Source of the DNA: Paenibacillus harenae DSM 16969
GTDB taxonomy: Bacteria; Bacillota; Bacilli; Paenibacillales; Paenibacillaceae
Length of the DNA stretch: 64,000 bases
Direction of reading: 5' to 3'
NCBI RefSeq assembly: GCF_000422465.1
Contig: NZ_KE383845.1
Coordinates: forward strand, 108,241 to 172,240
Positions 33,532-41,386 of this stretch are shown here, in pieces. The position numbers and the translations under genes are program-made. Position 1 is the stretch's first letter, and the number at the start of each line of letters is the position of its first letter. The notes under the pieces were generated by a model. The model ran no database searches. It was not told the DNA's origin and saw nothing but the letters and a program-made list of their open reading frames with translations.

Positions 33532-33551
33532 TGCAATGTACTATAATTGCA
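33532..33551. promoter_or_regulatory. Inverted repeat between alpha-xylosidase and AraC genes
   Basis: TGCAAT-8 bases-ATTGCA, an inverted repeat in the divergent intergenic region, overlapping a TATAAT-like sequence. Possibly an operator of the neighbouring AraC protein or of a global regulator; no direct test is possible here. Confidence 0.35.
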
Positions 33552-33671
33552 TTATACTGATAATATACCCTTCAAATCTAACAAAATCATGCTCAACTAT
33601 AGCACTATTTTGATGCCATGCGGCTGAAATGAAGCCGAGCTAACGAAATATCTTCAGGGAGGCTTGCACAG

Positions 33672-34580
33672 ATGGATCAGACAACCCGGCATTCCTTGAA
33701 GGAAGACCGTCTCCATGGCGATAATACGTTCCCTATGGCCGTCTATTGGATGGAGCCCGGCGAGGCCGGCGCCCCCGTCCTGGACTGCCATTGGCATGCG
33801 GAGGCCGAGTTTTTTTACGTGCTTGAAGGCGAGGTTCTGTTCCAGGTCGATACAGACTATTTCCCCGTTAAGACAGGGGAAGCGGTCTTCATTGACGGCG
33901 GCGATATTCATGCGGGACATGCATTGGGCGATTCCGCCTGCTCGTTCTGCGCGATCGTATTCGATACGCATCTGCTGGCAAGCGCCAGCTACGATGCTGT
34001 TCAAGAGCGGGTTATTTCGCCTTTGCAGGATAAGAAACGAACCTTCCCCCGTCACATTAAGCCGGATTCAGATTGGGAACGGAAATTGCTTAGCCATTTG
34101 CGCGGTATTATGGACGCATGCGGACAGCAGCTTCCTGGATATGAAGCAGCCGTCAAAGGCCGCTTCTACCTCATGCTCCATGAAATCTCGGTTGATGGAC
34201 GAAGCTGCAACCGCAGCGAGACGAATGCGACCGACACGACGAAGATCGACAGGCTGAAGACCGCCATCGTCTATATGCAGCAGCATTATCACCGTCCCGT
34301 GCGCATCTCGGAAATCGCCGACCAAATTCCGATGAGCGAGGGGCAATTTTGCCGATTCTTCAAGAAGATGACCAGACAAACGCCAATCGAATATTTGAAT
34401 GCGTACCGGATCAGGCAAGCGGCCGAGCTGCTTCTGCATTCAGACCGAACGATCTCGGCTGTCGCCCTGGATGTCGGCTTCGATCACATGAGCTACTTCG
34501 TTAAAGTATTTCGCAAAACGATGAAATGTACACCCTCGCATTTCCGCAAGAAGCAGGCGGAATTCGCCGAGCGCCGCTAA
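33672..34580 (+). CDS. AraC-family transcriptional regulator with cupin domain
   Basis: 302 residues. An N-terminal cupin domain (CHWHAEAEFFYVLEGEVLFQVDTDYFPV, about residues 30-90) should bind a sugar; the C-terminal 100 residues hold two helix-turn-helix motifs (VRISEIADQIPMSEGQFCRFFKKMT and TISAVALDVGFDHMSYFVKVFRKTMKCTPSHFRK). It is divergent from the GH31 gene, with 172 bases between the start codons, typical of a sugar-responsive activator. GGGAGG precedes the ATG. Confidence 0.9.
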   Translation: MDQTTRHSLKEDRLHGDNTFPMAVYWMEPGEAGAPVLDCHWHAEAEFFYVLEGEVLFQVDTDYFPVKTGEAVFIDGGDIHAGHALGDSACSFCAIVFDTHLLASASYDAVQERVISPLQDKKRTFPRHIKPDSDWERKLLSHLRGIMDACGQQLPGYEAAVKGRFYLMLHEISVDGRSCNRSETNATDTTKIDRLKTAIVYMQQHYHRPVRISEIADQIPMSEGQFCRFFKKMTRQTPIEYLNAYRIRQAAELLLHSDRTISAVALDVGFDHMSYFVKVFRKTMKCTPSHFRKKQAEFAERR

Positions 34581-34693
34581 AATCGGCATAAAAGTTACAG
34601 CATTGTAACCAAATGCTCACGAACTTTTAAGAATTATTTAATAATTATGCGTTACAATATAAAAAAATCCTTCGCGGGATGGAGGTCCTTTCC

Positions 34694-34921
34694 ATGAAAA
34701 CTACGATGATGTTCCAAAATAAATTAATACCGGTTTACTTAACCGATACGAACAAACAAGCGATCGAAAAGCTGACCGCCGTGCTCAACCGTAAGCTGAC
34801 AACGGGCAAAAACGCCCTTAAAACTTGCATCAAGTCTTTAATCAGCGTTGAGATCGTCGGAAGCGAAGCAACGCTTCATTCTTATTTCGAGCGCGACACG
34901 CTGACCATTTCGCTGTATTAA
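34694..34921 (+). CDS. Small conserved hypothetical protein
   Basis: 75 residues, soluble, basic in the centre, mixed alpha/beta: MKTTMMFQNKLIPVYL, then TDTNKQAIEKLTAVLNRKLTTGKNALKTCIKSL and a C-terminal strand DTLTISLY. No family recognised. The ATG at 34694 has TGGAGGT 8 bases upstream, and a strong terminator follows, both good signs of a real gene. Confidence 0.65.
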   Translation: MKTTMMFQNKLIPVYLTDTNKQAIEKLTAVLNRKLTTGKNALKTCIKSLISVEIVGSEATLHSYFERDTLTISLY

Positions 34922-34929
34922 TTTCGAAG

Positions 34930-34958
34930 AACCGTCCGGAAGCCGGACGGTTTTTTCG
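34930..34958 (+). terminator. Terminator of the 75-residue gene
   Basis: AACCGTCCGG (34930-34939) with CCGGACGGTT (34943-34952), 10-bp stem with a 3-base loop, then TTTTTTC. Confidence 0.95.
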
Positions 34959-35030
34959 TGCGCTGGCCCCTGTATATGACGGACATAGGAGGGTTGGCGG
35001 TTCCTAACAGGTTGAACTTTTAAATTCTTA

Positions 35031-35344
35031 CTATATAAGTTGAACCAGAGAATTGCGCGACTCGGGTGGAGAGATATGGCTAACACATGCCATTTGATTC
35101 GTTTAACGGCCGCCACAAACGTTATTTGTGCAATATCGGCCATTTTAAAAATGTAACGGAGCTGACAGACGCTATTTCCCGATTTCAGCCCATTTTCGGG
35201 CTGAAAATCTTCGGATAAGGTCTGTAGCAGCCGTTACAATGTTGAAACGTGCTTTTTTTAGCAAATAAGGGTTCAGACAACCGTTAGAGTGAGAATGATT
35301 AAAATCATTCCTCATCCTGCCTAGTGTACGGCAATTCATTTGTT
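35031..35344 (+). repeat. Inverted-repeat element, copy A, interrupted
   Basis: Bases 35031-35086 and 35306-35344 together match, nearly base for base, the complement of the 110-bp element at 36967-37076. Between the two parts lies a foreign stretch of about 219 bases (the palindromic element below). The right terminal repeat is lost: identity stops after CATTTGTT at 35344. It points opposite to copy B. Confidence 0.85.
35087..35305 (+). repeat. Palindromic four-unit repeat element, copy 1
   Basis: Four related 24-base units: 35104-35127 and 35154-35177 in one direction, 35213-35236 and 35263-35286 in the other. Each begins TAACGG and ends with TTATTT or a close variant. The pairs are mirror-placed about base 35195, where a hairpin TTTCAGCCC/GGGCTGAAA (35184-35207) sits. 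Element edges are defined by its insertion into copy A of the inverted-repeat element. No coding potential. Confidence 0.85.
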
Positions 35345-35402
35345 TCTACGATTCGTTAGCGTTAGCCACAACTGAAATTTGTCGTAGTGCTCATCCCTTA
35401 AC

Positions 35403-35792
35403 CTAAGTTCTGCTTCTTCGAATCGCAAACCCGGGTTCTATTCCGAAGCGTCGAAGTACCTTACCTTGAACCCCGCAAAGTAATTGGATAAGCTTCGCTG
35501 AATCAACGGCTTTAACGACAAGCGTAATATCTCCTTCGACAAGCGCCTCTGTAATATCGGAAAAGAACGGCGTATGCCCGCCTTCGTGACAGGCGACCTG
35601 CTGTCCGTTCACCCACACCGCCGCCTCGTAATCGACCGCTCCAAAATGCAGCAAAACTCTTTTCCCGGCAAAAGAATCCGGCACTCTTACTTTACGGCTG
35701 TACCAAACGATGTCATGAAAGTCCGGATCGTGAATACCGCTTAAATGGCTCTGGAACGCGAACAGGACCTGAATCCGCTTCAAGAAATCCAA
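35403..35792 (-). pseudogene. Remnant of a GH2 (beta-galactosidase/beta-glucuronidase) gene
   Basis: The open stretch encodes about 120 residues of the N-terminal sugar-binding domain of a GH2 enzyme: LSGIHDPDFHDIVWYSRKVRVPD, KRVLLHFGAVDYEAAVWVNGQQVACHEGGHTPF, SDITEAL. After the segment VVKAVDSAK the expected reading (SEAYPITLRGSR) continues in another frame and soon stops, so a frameshift plus a large 3' deletion has destroyed the gene; the beginning is also missing. The intact enzymes have about 550-1000 residues. It is divergent from the ArsR-type regulator, which may once have controlled it. Confidence 0.75.
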
Positions 35793-35825
35793 TTGTCCTG
35801 TCGACCACTTCTCGCTCTATTATTC

Positions 35826-35864
35826 AACTTTAAAGTTGTGTAATTAACTTTCGAGTTATATAAT
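35826..35864 (+). promoter_or_regulatory. Promoter with two palindromic operator sites
   Basis: AACTTTAAAGTT (35826-35837) and AACTTTCGAGTT (35846-35857) are related 12-base palindromes exactly 20 bases apart, on the same face of the helix. They overlap TTGTGT (35836-35841) and precede TATAAT (35859-35864), 17-base spacer. The adjacent HTH protein is the obvious candidate to bind, controlling itself and the divergent GH2 remnant. Confidence 0.65.
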
Positions 35865-35896
35865 GGATGAAAATAGAACGGAATGAGGAGTTGCGT

Positions 35897-36796
35897 ATGA
35901 ATATCGAGGTTAACAGCAGCAATCTGAAATTTCTTGAATGCTTTGCATCGGATACAAGAGTAAAGATTATCGAGCTGCTTAATGAGAGGCCGATGAACAT
36001 TAAGGATCTTGCGGAAGCGCTCGGCATTTCTTCCGCTATCGTCACCAAGCATATCCAGAAGCTGGAGGAAGCGTTAATCGTGACAACCGAAAGCGTGCCA
36101 AGCACGAGAGGCCGTCAGAAAATTTGCCATCTTACGCTTGAATCGGCGACGCTGCAGTTTAAAGCGAAGGCAAAGACAGACCAGAACCGGTACGCGGTAT
36201 CGATTCCGATCGGACAATACTCCGCCTATGAGGTCAAGCCGACATGCGGCTTAACCTCCGATACGAGGATTATCGGCATGGTAGACGATCCGCGTTATTT
36301 TTCCGATCCCGAGCATGTGAAGGCCTGCCACCTCTGGTTCGGCAGCGGCTACATGGAGTACCGGATTCCGAACTATCTCGTGGGCAAGCAGACCGCGCGC
36401 AGCATCTCCATTTCACTGGAGATTTGCTCCGAAGCGCCGAAGTATAACGAGAATTGGCCGTCGGATCTATCCTTCTACGTGAACGACATTTGTCTTGGGA
36501 CATGGACCTGCCCGGGAGACTTCGGGGCCGTGAAAGGCGTTTATACCCCGGTCTGGTGGGAACTCGGCACGCAGCACGGCCTGCTGAAGCAAATAACCGT
36601 CGATGCGGACGGCTCCTACATCGACGGTATCCGGATGTCTGACCGAACGATTCAGGATCTCGCGATCGGGTACGGCGAAGATATCCGGTTTCGCATCAGC
36701 GCCCCGGAGACGGCTGCGCACAGCGGCGGACTAAGCATGTTCGGCAAGCAGTTCGGCAATTACGACCAAGATATACTCGTTTATATCGCTTATTGA
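35897..36796 (+). CDS. ArsR-type HTH regulator with long C-terminal domain
   Basis: About 299 residues. Residues about 8-75 form a winged helix of the ArsR group (LKFLECFASDTRVKIIELLNERPMNIKDLAEALGISSAIVTKHIQKLEEALIV). The remaining 210 residues are a beta-rich, Trp/Tyr/Gly-rich domain (HLWFGSGYMEYRIPNYL, TPVWWELGTQHGLLKQI) that looks like a ligand-sensing, carbohydrate-binding-like domain; I know this arrangement only from Paenibacillus-type sugar loci. ATG 35897 follows GAGGAG and lies behind the promoter at 35859; an ATG at 35867 would be too close to it. Confidence 0.85.
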   Translation: MNIEVNSSNLKFLECFASDTRVKIIELLNERPMNIKDLAEALGISSAIVTKHIQKLEEALIVTTESVPSTRGRQKICHLTLESATLQFKAKAKTDQNRYAVSIPIGQYSAYEVKPTCGLTSDTRIIGMVDDPRYFSDPEHVKACHLWFGSGYMEYRIPNYLVGKQTARSISISLEICSEAPKYNENWPSDLSFYVNDICLGTWTCPGDFGAVKGVYTPVWWELGTQHGLLKQITVDADGSYIDGIRMSDRTIQDLAIGYGEDIRFRISAPETAAHSGGLSMFGKQFGNYDQDILVYIAY

Positions 36797-36840
36797 GACC
36801 GCGCCCCCCCCCCAGAGGCTCGGCCCTGTCATGAACACTC

Positions 36841-36916
36841 GAGGACGCCACCGTTTCGCGGTGAAATATAAGCCTAGTTTTAAGTGCTAGACTTATAAAG
36901 TCTTATATTTTAACGA
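36841..36916 (+). repeat. Hairpin repeat, copy 1
   Basis: Starts GAGGACGCCACCGTTTCG and folds into an outer stem (AAATATAAG with CTTATATTT) and an inner one (TTTAAGT with ACTTATAAA). A second copy at 54683-54757 shares the head sequence and has compensating changes in the outer stem. Confidence 0.65.
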
Positions 36917-36918
36917 AA

Positions 36919-36952
36919 GAGGCGCATCAACTCATGCGCCTCTCTTCTCTTT
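36919..36952 (+). terminator. Terminator-like hairpin after the ArsR-type gene
   Basis: GAGGCGCAT (36919-36927) with ATGCGCCTC (36934-36942), perfect 9-bp stem, loop CAACTC, followed by TCTTCTCTTTC on the plus strand. Confidence 0.75.
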
Positions 36953-36966
36953 CTCCGCTTCCGCCC

Positions 36967-37076
36967 GAACTATATAAGTTGAACAAATGAATTACCGTAC
37001 ACCAGGCAGCATGAGGAATGTTAGCCATATCTCTCCACCCGAGTCGCGCAATTCTCTGGTTCAACTTATATAGTTC
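36967..37076 (-). mobile_element. MITE-like element, copy B, 110 bp with 18-bp inverted ends
   Basis: The ends GAACTATATAAGTTGAAC (36967-36984) and its exact complement (37059-37076) bound a 110-bp non-coding unit. Its interior matches copy A at 35031-35344 in opposite orientation. There is no transposase inside. No target duplication is obvious. It would need a transposase from elsewhere, as miniature inverted-repeat elements do. Confidence 0.75.
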
Positions 37077-37245
37077 TTTGCGGAATTTCATTTTTGACGG
37101 GCTCGGCGTTAAACGGGAATCCGGCCGTTATGTCCGGAACACAATATCCCCATAGCGGCTTTCCCCTTATTCCGAATAAATGGGAAAAATTTAGGGAAAG
37201 TTACCCTCGAATTCATCCTTGTACCAACATCCCGGGAGAACCTGT

Positions 37246-38802
37246 ATGAAAAGAACAATGAACAAAATATCTCAACCCGAGCATACTGAACGGCTTTCAA
37301 GCAGCCTTCGGAAAAATATGGATAGGATCAAATCGCTTACGGGCAACAGCTCGGATTTTATCACTCGAACATTTCAAGGTGCAAACGGTTTGTCTATGGC
37401 AATTGTTTATATAAACGGCCTGACCGATACCACAGTCATTAACGATAATATACTCAAGCCAATTCTATCCGAAACGGAAGCAGACATGGCTGAGCAAAGG
37501 ACTTTAGCCGATTCTTTTACGGCCATTAAAGATATATTTCTAACCGTTGGCACCACGAATACGGTAAACAAAATAGATGACTTCATGTCGGCTTTATACA
37601 ATGGAAATACCGTAATTCTCGCAGAGGGCTGGGACCTGGCTATATCCGCAAGCACTTCCAAATGGGAGCAGAGAGGCATAGAGGAGCCTTCTTCCCAATC
37701 CGTTATTCGCGGTCCCAAGGACGGGTTCACCGAAAATATTAACACGAATGTAGCGTTGCTCCGGCGCAGGATCAAAAGCCCGAATCTATGGAAAATAGAC
37801 CGAAAAATCGGACTCGTAACCCAAACCGACGTTTGTGTTATGTATCTAAAGGGGATAGCCGATGACGCAGTGGTGAAGGAAGTGCTTCAAAGGCTCGATC
37901 GTATTGAAACGGACAGTATTTTGGAGAGCGGCTATTTGGAAGAATTTATTCAGGATCAAACCTTCACCCCGTTTCCAACAATCATAAACACGGAACGTCC
38001 CGATAGTGTTGCGGCTTCCATCTTGGAAGGGCAGGTCGTCGTACTTGTGGATGGCACACCGTTTGTTCTTGTGCTTCCCGTCACCTTCTTCAAGTTTTTC
38101 ATAGCCAGTGAAGATTATTATCAGCGATTCGATATCGCTTCCTTTCTGCGTATTTTGCGCTACTGCGCGTTTACGGTATCCATGCTTCTGCCTTCCTTAT
38201 ATATTGCAATCACGACTTTTCATCAAGAAATGATACCCTCCACCCTTCTGGTCAGTCTTGCTGCGCAAAGGGAAGGGATTCCTTTTCCCGCATTCTTTGA
38301 AGCATTTATGATGGAAATCACATTTGAGGTATTAAGGGAAGCAGGAATCCGAATGCCCAGGGCAATCGGTTCGGCGATTTCTATCGTTGGAGCTCTTGTT
38401 TTGGGGCAGGCGGCCGTTGAAGCCGGGCTAGTGTCGGCAGCCATGGTGATCGTGGTAGCCTTTACCGCGATCTCCAGCTTCGTCGTTCCGGCGTTTAATG
38501 TCGCGATTGCCGCCCGTTTGATTCGTTTTGGATTAATGATACTTGCCGCGACCTTAGGTTTGTTCGGGATTATGTCGGGGCTTTTCTTTCTTCTGATCCA
38601 TATGACGGCTCTTCGTTCATTCGGCGTTCCCTATTTGGTACCCGTCTCGCCTTTTGTACCGAAAAATTTGAAAGATACCGTCATTAGGGTACCCTGGTGG
38701 ATGATGGTTACCAGGCCGCGCCTGTTCTCCAAAAAAAACAATGTTCGCCAAAACGTCAATTTGCGCCCTGACCCTTCCGGCAAAGAAGAGGAGAAATCAT
38801 AA
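37246..38802 (+). CDS. Spore germination receptor A subunit (GerA family)
   Basis: About 518 residues. A hydrophilic N-terminal domain (to about 240) precedes four to five membrane spans and a basic tail. Hallmarks: GNSSDFITRTFQ, LPVTFFKFFIASEDYYQRF, LPSLYIAITTFHQEMIP, EVLREAGIRMPRAIGSAISIVGALVLGQAAVEAGLVSA and the PVSPFVP motif. It sits in the inner spore membrane and senses nutrient germinants with its B and C partners. ATG 37246 follows GGGAGA by 8 bases. First of three genes in the order A-C-B, as in gerK. Confidence 0.93.
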   Translation: MKRTMNKISQPEHTERLSSSLRKNMDRIKSLTGNSSDFITRTFQGANGLSMAIVYINGLTDTTVINDNILKPILSETEADMAEQRTLADSFTAIKDIFLTVGTTNTVNKIDDFMSALYNGNTVILAEGWDLAISASTSKWEQRGIEEPSSQSVIRGPKDGFTENINTNVALLRRRIKSPNLWKIDRKIGLVTQTDVCVMYLKGIADDAVVKEVLQRLDRIETDSILESGYLEEFIQDQTFTPFPTIINTERPDSVAASILEGQVVVLVDGTPFVLVLPVTFFKFFIASEDYYQRFDIASFLRILRYCAFTVSMLLPSLYIAITTFHQEMIPSTLLVSLAAQREGIPFPAFFEAFMMEITFEVLREAGIRMPRAIGSAISIVGALVLGQAAVEAGLVSAAMVIVVAFTAISSFVVPAFNVAIAARLIRFGLMILAATLGLFGIMSGLFFLLIHMTALRSFGVPYLVPVSPFVPKNLKDTVIRVPWWMMVTRPRLFSKKNNVRQNVNLRPDPSGKEEEKS

Positions 38803-40016
38803 TGAGACGAGGGCTAATCCTGCTGATGATCATCAGCCTTTCATTGCTTGCTAGCGGTTGTGGGAGCCAAACCGAATTGAACAGATTGGGGATTGTCAGT
38901 GCAATGGCCCTCGATTTAGACGAGAACAATCAATGGCTAATAACCTTTCAAATCATCAAACCGCAATCAACTCAGAGCAAAAACGGCGGGGGCGGCTCCC
39001 AATCTCCGGTTACTGTCTTTTCCTCGAGGGGAAAAACCATATTGGAAGCGATTCAAAAGAGTAACCTGGAAACCTCACGCCGTCTCTTTTTTTCTCATGC
39101 AAGCGTCGTTGTTGTCAGTCAGCGTGTTGCTAAATATGGTGTCAGCCAATTATTAGACTATTACTTGAGAGATAACGGGCAGAGGGAAACTGCGAATGTT
39201 CTCATTTCAAGCGGAGACGCAAAGGAAGTGTTGGAGGTTCTTACTCCTTTAGAATCCAATCCCGGAAACGCCATTGCCGATTTGATTGGCGAACAGGGAG
39301 AAGGTCATTCCAGCATTGCTCCGTCCAAGGTGCATGAATTAATTTCCGCAATGATGAACCCTTCCGCGAGCGCCACTTTGCCGGAAATCAAAATCGCAGG
39401 CGAAGGGAAGCAGCAAAGCTCTTTAGACGCTCTCAAAGAAACTCGAAGCCCTGCCGTTTTGAAATTAGATAAAGTCGGAGTGTTTAAGCAGGATAAATTT
39501 GCGGGTTGGTTAAGCCGGGAGGAAAGTCTCGGCATACCCTGGATAACGAATCGCTTAAAAAGCACGACCGTAGTCTTTTTCTGTGAAGGGGAAAACCGCA
39601 AAGAGCAGCTGTCTTCTTTTTCGGTTGAAAAATCACGCACTAAATTGAAACCGACTATTTCGGACGGCAATTTGTTAATGTCTGTAGCTATTCATGCAAA
39701 AGGAAATTTGAATGAAACGGCATGCAATCTGGATCTGAAAAAGTCCGAAACGTTAATTAAATTGGAGAAACATATTCAGGAGCAAATAAAAAAAGATGTG
39801 GAAAAATCGTTTCGAGCCTTGAAGAAGATGAAAGCGGACGCGCTGGGTTTTGGTGACGCTTTCCACAAGGCCTATCCGCAGGCTTGGAAAAAATGGAGCA
39901 GCAACTGGGAAAATGAGTTTTCAAAGATCAGCATGAACGTTACGGTCAAGGTGACGATCCGGCGGACTGGAATGATTAATGACTCCTTTCCCGGGATATC
40001 CGGCAAAGCTGAATGA
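38802..40016 (+). CDS. Ger(x)C-family germination lipoprotein
   Basis: 404 residues. Lipoprotein signal with SLLASGC (Cys20), then the Ger(x)C fold: RLGIVSAMALDLDENNQWLITFQI, FFSHASVVVVSQRVAKYG, LIS...AKEVLEVLTPLE and a C-terminal domain ending in FSKISMNVTVKVTIRRTGM. It is the outer lipoprotein of the germinant receptor. Its start codon overlaps the A-subunit stop (TAATG). Confidence 0.93.
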   Translation: MRRGLILLMIISLSLLASGCGSQTELNRLGIVSAMALDLDENNQWLITFQIIKPQSTQSKNGGGGSQSPVTVFSSRGKTILEAIQKSNLETSRRLFFSHASVVVVSQRVAKYGVSQLLDYYLRDNGQRETANVLISSGDAKEVLEVLTPLESNPGNAIADLIGEQGEGHSSIAPSKVHELISAMMNPSASATLPEIKIAGEGKQQSSLDALKETRSPAVLKLDKVGVFKQDKFAGWLSREESLGIPWITNRLKSTTVVFFCEGENRKEQLSSFSVEKSRTKLKPTISDGNLLMSVAIHAKGNLNETACNLDLKKSETLIKLEKHIQEQIKKDVEKSFRALKKMKADALGFGDAFHKAYPQAWKKWSSNWENEFSKISMNVTVKVTIRRTGMINDSFPGISGKAE

Positions 40017-40031
40017 GAATGGAGGCTTCCT

Positions 40032-41114
40032 ATGGAGCGGATAAGCAAATATCAATTGGGCGCGATGATCATCTTATTTCAAATCGGAAGCACTCCTTTA
40101 TTTGAACTAGGGATAAAAGCCAAACAAGACGCATGGCTGGTAGTCATTGTTAGCATGATAATGGGTCTTCTGCTGCTGCTGCTCTTCTTGGCGATCCAAC
40201 GCAGGGAACCGGAGAAAAACTTGAGCCGGCTATTGGTTCACTACTTCGGTCCAATTGCGGGGAAGATCGTCATATTTATATATGTCCTTTTTTTCACTTA
40301 TGAATCGTTTCGAAATGTGCGGGATCTTGGGGATCTTACCCTCATGACCATTCTTCCCCGCTCTCCGATTTCCCTCATTATGCTGATTTTGATGTCATTG
40401 TCGGTCTATGCGATCTACAAGGGATTGGAAGTCTTCTTTCGCGTGGCCGAGTTTATAGTGACGGGAGTACTTGTTTTTTACTTTATTTTGATTGTCATGT
40501 CCTTTATTTCGGGAACTGTGCATTTGGATCGGCTTCTTCCGATTTTAGAAAATGGAATCCAGCCTGTTTTATTGGAAAGTATCAGGTCCGTCTGGTTTCC
40601 ATTCGGACAAATGTTCACTTTTCTTATGTTCTGGAGCTATTTAAACGAGAAGAAAGCGATGTCTAAAACGTCGATTCTATCTTATTTTATTTCTGGAATC
40701 GTTATCCTTCTCACAAATACCATTAACCTTGTCGTTCTGGGACCGCAATTCTCCGACATCAGCACCGTTCCTCTGCTTCAATCCGTCCAGCTGATTCAGA
40801 TCGCCGAAATATTCGAACGTTTTGACGCCCTTGTCATTTTACTTTTCTATGCCGGGATATTTATCAAATCGACATTATGGTATTTAGCCGCCGTACTCGG
40901 GCTTTCGCAGTTATTCAATACGGATTACCGGAGGTTTGTCCTTCCTGTTGGAGTCATTGTCTATTCCACAGCCTTTATACCGCCAAATTGGCAATCGCAC
41001 TTGGAGCTCGGGGAACTTGTAGGGGTAAATTTCATGATGAATCCGATACTGTTAGGAATGATTCCAGCTGTACTGTTTATTATTATGCTGATTAGAGGGC
41101 AAGCAAACAAATAA
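40032..41114 (+). CDS. Germination receptor B subunit (GerB/spore permease family)
   Basis: 360 residues with ten predicted spans, the spore germination permease family of the APC superfamily. Begins ISKYQLGAMIILFQIGSTPLFELG, with the conserved glycine-rich first helix. It is the likely germinant-binding or ion-gating part of the receptor. It starts 15 bases after the C gene, and GGAGGCTTCC is the ribosome site. No clear terminator follows. Confidence 0.93.
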   Translation: MERISKYQLGAMIILFQIGSTPLFELGIKAKQDAWLVVIVSMIMGLLLLLLFLAIQRREPEKNLSRLLVHYFGPIAGKIVIFIYVLFFTYESFRNVRDLGDLTLMTILPRSPISLIMLILMSLSVYAIYKGLEVFFRVAEFIVTGVLVFYFILIVMSFISGTVHLDRLLPILENGIQPVLLESIRSVWFPFGQMFTFLMFWSYLNEKKAMSKTSILSYFISGIVILLTNTINLVVLGPQFSDISTVPLLQSVQLIQIAEIFERFDALVILLFYAGIFIKSTLWYLAAVLGLSQLFNTDYRRFVLPVGVIVYSTAFIPPNWQSHLELGELVGVNFMMNPILLGMIPAVLFIIMLIRGQANK

Positions 41115-41386
41115 CTTTAGCGACTGTTCCGCACTATGGATCTATCTTAGGCCGCTGAATCCGAATCGTTCCGCATTTCGCCGATCGGGTAAGTTCCGCC
41201 GAACTTATATAGCTTGTTGTGAAACCGCAAATTCGAATCGGGAAGTGCGACGGAATGAAGCCATGAAACGAAACAAATTCACCCCAAATATTTTTCATAA
41301 TGGAAACCCCCACAAAATCCCATATTCATCCGAAACGTCTGGGTATGAAATATTTACCATTATGAAAAAAATGAGGGAGTGTTTGT
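41115..41386 (+). other. Intergenic region behind the germination operon
   Basis: 272 bases. It holds a short TATATAAGTT-type remnant (GAACTTATATAGC, about 41204-41216) that resembles the ends of the inverted-repeat element, and GAGGGAG before the next gene. I found no terminator. Confidence 0.4.

Larger units (their letters stand above)
36797..37245 (+). other. Gene-free stretch rich in repeats
   Basis: 449 bases with no gene. In order: a run of ten C (36804-36813) directly after the regulator gene, a hairpin repeat (36841-36924), a terminator (36919-36943), the 110-bp inverted-repeat element copy B (36967-37076), and about 170 bases leading to the germination operon in which I see no clear promoter. 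Confidence 0.75.

Noticed and set aside
35104-35286. CRISPR array, suggested by regularly spaced 24-base repeats with about 26-base spacers
   Set aside because: Only two units per direction, with inversion in the middle, strong divergence between units and no cas genes. It is a palindromic repeat, not CRISPR.
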